A program made the translations under genes and the position numbers. The notes under the pieces were generated by a model, which ran no database searches, was not told where the DNA came from, and was given only the letters and a program-made list of their open reading frames with translations. This document shows, one piece after another, positions 59,618 to 64,000 of a stretch of 64,000 nucleotides of DNA; position 1 is the first letter of the stretch; each line of letters opens with the position of its first letter. This stretch comes from Lentinus brumalis (lineage: Eukaryota > Basidiomycota > Agaricomycetes > Polyporales > Polyporaceae): NCBI GenBank assembly GCA_001792895.1, contig MARA01000045.1, forward strand, positions 238,774 through 302,773. The letters are read 5' to 3'.

Positions 59618-62432
59618 ATGGGCCGCCCTTGGACAGCTGAACTCGAACTCGCAATGCTTGAAGAGCGGTGGCCAGGGTTCACTGCGGCGCGTACCCAGGA
59701 CCTCACGACGACGTTCTTGACGAGCGTGTATCAAGACTACTTCTCCGCGCTATACCCCGAAGTCGTAGTACCAGAGGGTGCAGACGAGAAGTCGATCTTC
59801 TTCACCACTCTGAAGCCGGGGCCCGATGGCGAGGAGCAGCAGATCTCTGTACATGGGCGCAAAAAGGTCAGTCTCGCTGTGGTTCGTAGAGCATTCGCCT
59901 GACTCACCTGGTTCGAATACTTAGCAAATCTATTGGTGGTTCTGGAATCGCGCGAACAGTCTTGACCTGAAGACGCGAAACAAGAGCAAGAAAAAGGACA
60001 GCGGCCTCGACTTCAACGCAGACCCGCAGAAGGCTGTCAAGAGACAAGCCTATCAGGCTTACGTCGACATCTACGGCGAGCGCGTCCTACCAATCATCAA
60101 GCCAGAGTTCGACGAGTACTTGAAGAAGTTCGTTGCAGCGGAGGAGGGCGAGAAGCCGAAGGGATGGTTGGCATTCATGGGGGAGCGGGCAAAAGTGATG
60201 TTGGAGAATGAGAGCGAGGAGGTGAAGGCGGAGGTCGAAGCGGCGCGCATCAAAGGTCCCAAGGACGACGGCTTAGACATGTTCACCGACCCCGCGCCTG
60301 GCGTAACGGTGCAGGATCAACAGAAGCGGCAAGGATCATCCAGGAGTGAGTTCAACGATCATGCAGACTCGAATTCCTCTTACCTGTCTCTAGCCGCATC
60401 GATGCGTTACCCGAGAAGTTCGCAAAGCTCGCGAAGAACCTTGAGCAACAGCTCGGCTGGAAGGTGTCGGTCAGTGCTGGAGGGCCACGTCCAGACACCG
60501 GCGAGTTCGTGTCTTACTCGTGAGCACAACAGTCTCTGCGCCTGAAATGTCTTGACGGCTGACAATACGTGTTAGCTATCATTCAGGACATACAGCGAAT
60601 CTGGGGCTCACGTTGACGGATGTGTGTACCAAATGGCCAGCTTTCAAAGCAGACTTCAACAACTTCGTGGTCAATTGCTATCGTGAGTAATATGATACAG
60701 CTGTTCGAGCTAGTGGGCGATGACGCTAATCCGAAACTGTTACATGCAGCACCGGACGCAGCAAAGAAATTGCATGCCGCTTACCTGGGTGGCGAAGCCG
60801 ATCCTGACTCGAGCACCACCCCATCCGAGTCGTCACGGTCCACACCCGCTCCTCCACCTCTTCCCAATCCCCAGCCAACGTTCTCCGTCCAACTTCCCCC
60901 TACGACGCCCTCAGATCCCCCTTCTTCTGCGTCGAGACAGTCGACTGAGTCTGCCGCAGGTCCGTCGAAGAATACCGCAGCCACCGCGCCGGAATCAAGC
61001 CCTACCAGCGAGTCGGAGGGTGGTGCGCCCAATACAACCACGTCGTCGAGCACGTCGTCCCGCAGTATATCAGGAGCGATGGATTGGGAGAAGCAGAGGT
61101 TGGCTACGATGAAGAGGAACCACGAGAGGATGGTGGCGGAGGGGTTGATCTCGGCCGCGCAGGCTCTGCAAAAGCCAGCGAAGAAACCTCGCGCGCCCCG
61201 TGCACCGAAGACTACGGCTTCTATTCCTCCCACGTCTGTCACGACACGCACACGCTCTGCCGCCGCCGCCGCCGCCGCCGCCTCTGCTGCCACACCCACT
61301 CAGACCGAGGCTGTCACCCAAGCCTTCGTGCCAAAGACTCATCTGCTACGCCTGGCGAGTTGAGCAATGCGGCGGCCTCAGGACTCGCAAGTTCCGTACA
61401 CAGCATACATCCCACGCACGGCACTTCATCTGGTGCTGAGCAGCCTCCCACATCTGTGTCGCCGACTTCGACAGCGACAACCTCTCCCCTGCCAAGCGCA
61501 ACTCCTTCGGCGGCTTCAGGTGCAGCTTTGCCCGCCCCGGCGGATGCTCAGGACGTTCAAGAAGTCGAGACGCAATCCACCGCAGCCTCCTCCGCCTCCG
61601 GTCAGGTCCATGTACAAGACCCCCTTGCAGGCTCTTCCGCTTCGCTCCAGCCTGCGTCCATCTCAGACACCATGTCCTCCCCGGTATAGCGACCTCATCC
61701 TCTGTCGTCACCCCTCTGGACGGCTCTGCTCTCCTTCCATCGACAGACACCGAGAACGTGTTGATTGTGCTTGATCAGGAGGCCCCGGACTGGGTCTTCA
61801 GCGCGGTCGAGTTCTTCGAGTACCATCTCGAGGCTGGAGGGAAGGGCTGGCACCGTCTGGTGCATAGTTGGCAGAAGTTTGAGATGCATATGGGGTACCC
61901 GGAGTCTCGGGTGAGTACTATCGATCTTTCATGCTCTGTAGCGGCCATGGTCATGACTCAAGCAATTCTACAGAAGAAGCAGTTTCACCTCCCGACCGCT
62001 CTCCGTCCAGATGAGATTGCTCAATGGATGAAGGAGGGTCGCGATTACGAGAAGCTCCCAGAGCTCGTCGACCATGTTGCCTTTTCTGCGCAATGGAAGA
62101 CATGGTGGGCCTCCCTGCAACCGGCTACCCGACGCGTCGATGGCTCCCCAACTTTGCTCAACCGCATCGCGCCTACAGATAAGAGCGAGTGGGAGATTAT
62201 CTGGCGCGGAGGGCCATGTGGGCTCTTCCTCGTCATCATGGGGCTTGCATGGTGGCTCTACGCTGCTTCTGAGAGTGATAGCAGCCTCCAAGAGGTTCAG
62301 GATGCTATAGATGACGTGCACTGGGCCCTCTGTACCGCTATGGAGGCTCACGGGCTGAATGCGAAGCGTGCTGCCTCGGAGAACTCGGACGTCGAGAGTT
62401 GCACTTCCGTGAAGCGCGCTCGCATTGATTGA
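59618..62432 (+). CDS. Large companion protein of the KDZ element, function unknown
   Basis: Exons 59618-59866, 59925-60345, 60394-60519, 60576-60682, 60750-61910 and 61974-62432 give 841 aa if single bases are added at 60290-60293 (CCCC), 61331-61335 (CCAAA) and 61679-61682 (CCCC); all splice phases then agree. The N-terminus (GRPWTAELELAMLEERWPGF, later QIYWWFWNR) is a Trp-rich helical region that looks like a Myb/trihelix-type fold (weak). It is followed by RIIQDRIDALPEKFAKLAKN, a conserved-looking YHSGHTANLGLTLTD block, and a long Ser/Thr/Pro/Ala-rich linker. The C-terminal ~220-residue domain has APDWVFSAVEFFEYHLE and WEIIWRGGPCGLFLVIMGLA. I recognise no enzyme. The three frame breaks make it either a decayed gene or one affected by base-calling errors. 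Confidence 0.6.
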
Positions 62433-62554
62433 GTTCTCCTTCGCTGTCACGGTCATTTTCCTGTACAGTACAATGATGCCTGTACTTATGTCGAACTATC
62501 AATACTCAGTACTTTGTTCTGAGAATTATGATGAACCGTTGTCAACTCAGACAC

Positions 62555-64000
62555 CAGATAAGTAAGCTCAGTAAGGCATGTCCATAAGTCGTCCAAAAGC
62601 GCCGAATTGTTCAAATTACTTATTCCCTAAGTGCGGCTATCAACAGTGTTGTACAACTGCTAAGACTCAGCCTGAGTAAAAAACCAATTGTAGAGTCCGA
62701 AAGCGAAGCTAAGTAGTAATCTCCCAAGGGCATCATGGGCGGCAAACTGAAGCGCAGTCAGTAAGTGACGATCAATGACATGTCTTGGCTATCACTATGG
62801 GCTCAAACACTATTTTTGCGGATAGCCTAACATATCAGGATGGTGCTCGCAGCAACGAGGCGGCTACTAGTGTCCTAGAAACTGGCACACAATTAGATCT
62901 TTGCAGCTGGAAGTTGTGATGGCTCTCCAAACCTCAGTACCTCTGGCTGTATTTTGCACCCAGCCTGTGCAGATGTTCTGGAATACTGACAATGATGATG
63001 GTATAATTGAGATAGCGTTTCCTGTCCGAATCGGGATCGCTATGACAAGCTCCAGCTTTTCCTGTCTGAATCGGGATCGCTACGGCCGGTTACAATCTGC
63101 ATTACAAGGTCTGGACCCCATGTACAAGCTCCAGCTTTTCCTGTCCGAATCGGATCGCTACGGCCGGTTACAATCTGCATTACAAGGTCTGGACCCCATG
63201 TACAAGCTCCAGCTTTTCCTGTCCGAATCGGGATCGCTACGGCCAGTTACAATCTGCATTACAAGGTCTGGACCCCATGTACAAGCTCCAGCTTTTCCTG
63301 TCCGAATCGGGATCGCTACGGCCAGTTACAATCTGCATTACAAGGTCTGGACCCCATGTACAAGCTCCAGCTTTCCTGTCCGAATCGGGATCGCTACGGC
63401 CAGTTACAATCTGCATTACAAGGTCTGGACCCCATGTACAAGCTCCAGCTTTCTCTGTCCGAATCGGGATCGCTACGGCCAGTTACAATCTGCATTACAA
63501 GGTCTGGACCCCATGTACAAGCTCCAGCTTTTCCTGTCCGAATCGGGATCGCTACGGCCAGTTACAATCTGCATTACAAGGTCTGGACCCCATGTACAAG
63601 CTCCAGCTTTTCCTGTCCGAATCGGGATCGCTACGGCCAGTTACAATCTGCATTACAAGGTCTGGACCCCATGTACAAGCTCCAGCTTTTCCTGTCCGAA
63701 TCGGGATCGCTACGGCCAGTTACAATCTGCATTACAAGGTCTGGACCCCATGTACAAGCTCCAGCTTTCCTGTCCGAATCGGGATCACTACGGCCGGTTA
63801 CAATCTGCATTACAAGGTCTGGACCCCATGTACAAGCTCCAGCTTTCCTGTCCGAATCGGGATCACTACGGCCAGTTACAATCTGCATTACAAGGTCTGG
63901 ACCCCATGTACAAGCTCCAGCTTTTCCTGTCCAAATATAGACACCCACGGATGGTTACAATCACTTTTACAGAGCCTGCCCCATATAGCCCCCAGACCAT
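62555..64000 (-). repeat. Right terminal inverted repeat of the KDZ element (incomplete)
   Basis: It is the complement of 49307-50598, with a unique stretch 62555-63040 followed by about eleven 79-bp units (63060-63930) against nine on the left. The outermost ~320 bases are cut off by the window edge. Confidence 0.92.

Larger units (their letters stand above)
48985..64000. mobile_element. KDZ-superfamily transposon with TET/JBP cargo (right tip outside window)
   Basis: Long inverted repeats enclose about 12 kb (50599-62554). They pair 49307 with 64000 and 50598 with 62555, with only a few mismatches and short indels. The outer left border is near 48985-48990, where the flanking gene's frame ends. 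The matching right tip would lie ~320 bases beyond the window, giving ~15.3 kb in total. The interior encodes a CxC2+KDZ transposase, a TET/JBP dioxygenase and three unknown proteins, all inside the repeats. KDZ elements carrying TET/JBP genes are known from basidiomycetes; here both key genes are uninterrupted, so the element may be autonomous. Its target duplication cannot be seen because the right end is missing. Confidence 0.92.

Noticed and set aside
1..64000. CRISPR arrays, operons or bacterial elements
   Set aside because: No regularly spaced short repeats with unique spacers; the genes are intron-rich and eukaryotic.
1..64000. tRNA or rRNA genes
   Set aside because: Scanning for T-arm and A/B-box-like strings gave only isolated matches without cloverleaf pairing; a dedicated scan would be decisive.

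Overview
The window is nuclear DNA of a filamentous basidiomycete, most likely an Agaricomycete close to the polypores. The evidence is GC-rich genes split by many introns of about 50-70 bases with GT..AG ends, a KDZ-superfamily transposon carrying a TET/JBP dioxygenase, expanded F-box-like and small kinase-like families, and GRF and SAP proteins. No bacterial features are present. Gene models were built by hand from splice sites, reading phase and comparison of paralogs inside the window; no search was run.

Layout. (1) 1-31.1 kb is an array of ten copies of a small protein-kinase-like family (called K1-K10 here) on both strands. K3 and K4 keep the catalytic motifs. K1 keeps only part of them. 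K2, K5, K6, K7 and K8 keep the N-lobe lysine and glutamate but have lost one or both of the HxD and DFG motifs. K9 and K10 are pseudogenes; K10 is cut by two different DNA elements in succession. Two degenerate HMG-CoA lyase copies lie inside a ~2 kb segmental duplication (14.0-16.1 and 17.4-19.7 kb). (2) 31-35.9 kb is gene-poor, with one low-complexity gene. (3) 35.9-44.9 kb holds a GRF-type zinc-finger gene, an F-box gene and a large SAP-domain gene interrupted by an AT-rich ~0.93 kb element. (4) 45-48.99 kb holds a 58-bp minisatellite, two more F-box-like genes and an acidic gene whose 5' part is cut off by the next element. (5) From ~48.99 kb to beyond the right edge lies one KDZ transposon. 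Its near-identical long terminal inverted repeats (left 48.99-50.598, right 62.555->64.0) contain 79-bp satellites. Its cargo is an apparently intact 10-exon CxC2+KDZ transposase gene (1105 aa), an apparently intact 5-exon TET/JBP 2-oxoglutarate/Fe(II) dioxygenase gene (572 aa), and three genes I cannot name.

How the parts relate. Inside the KDZ element, the transposase would mobilise the unit through the satellite-bearing ends. The TET/JBP enzyme would oxidise 5-methylcytosine, plausibly acting on the methylation state of the element or its target. TET/JBP cargo in KDZ elements of basidiomycetes is already described in the literature; the points worth following here are the complete architecture, the TTGTA-rich satellite ends and the companion genes.

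Caution: eight reading frames break at runs of four to six C (or G), and each is repaired by one extra C. Sequencing or assembly error should be excluded before any of these genes is called a pseudogene.
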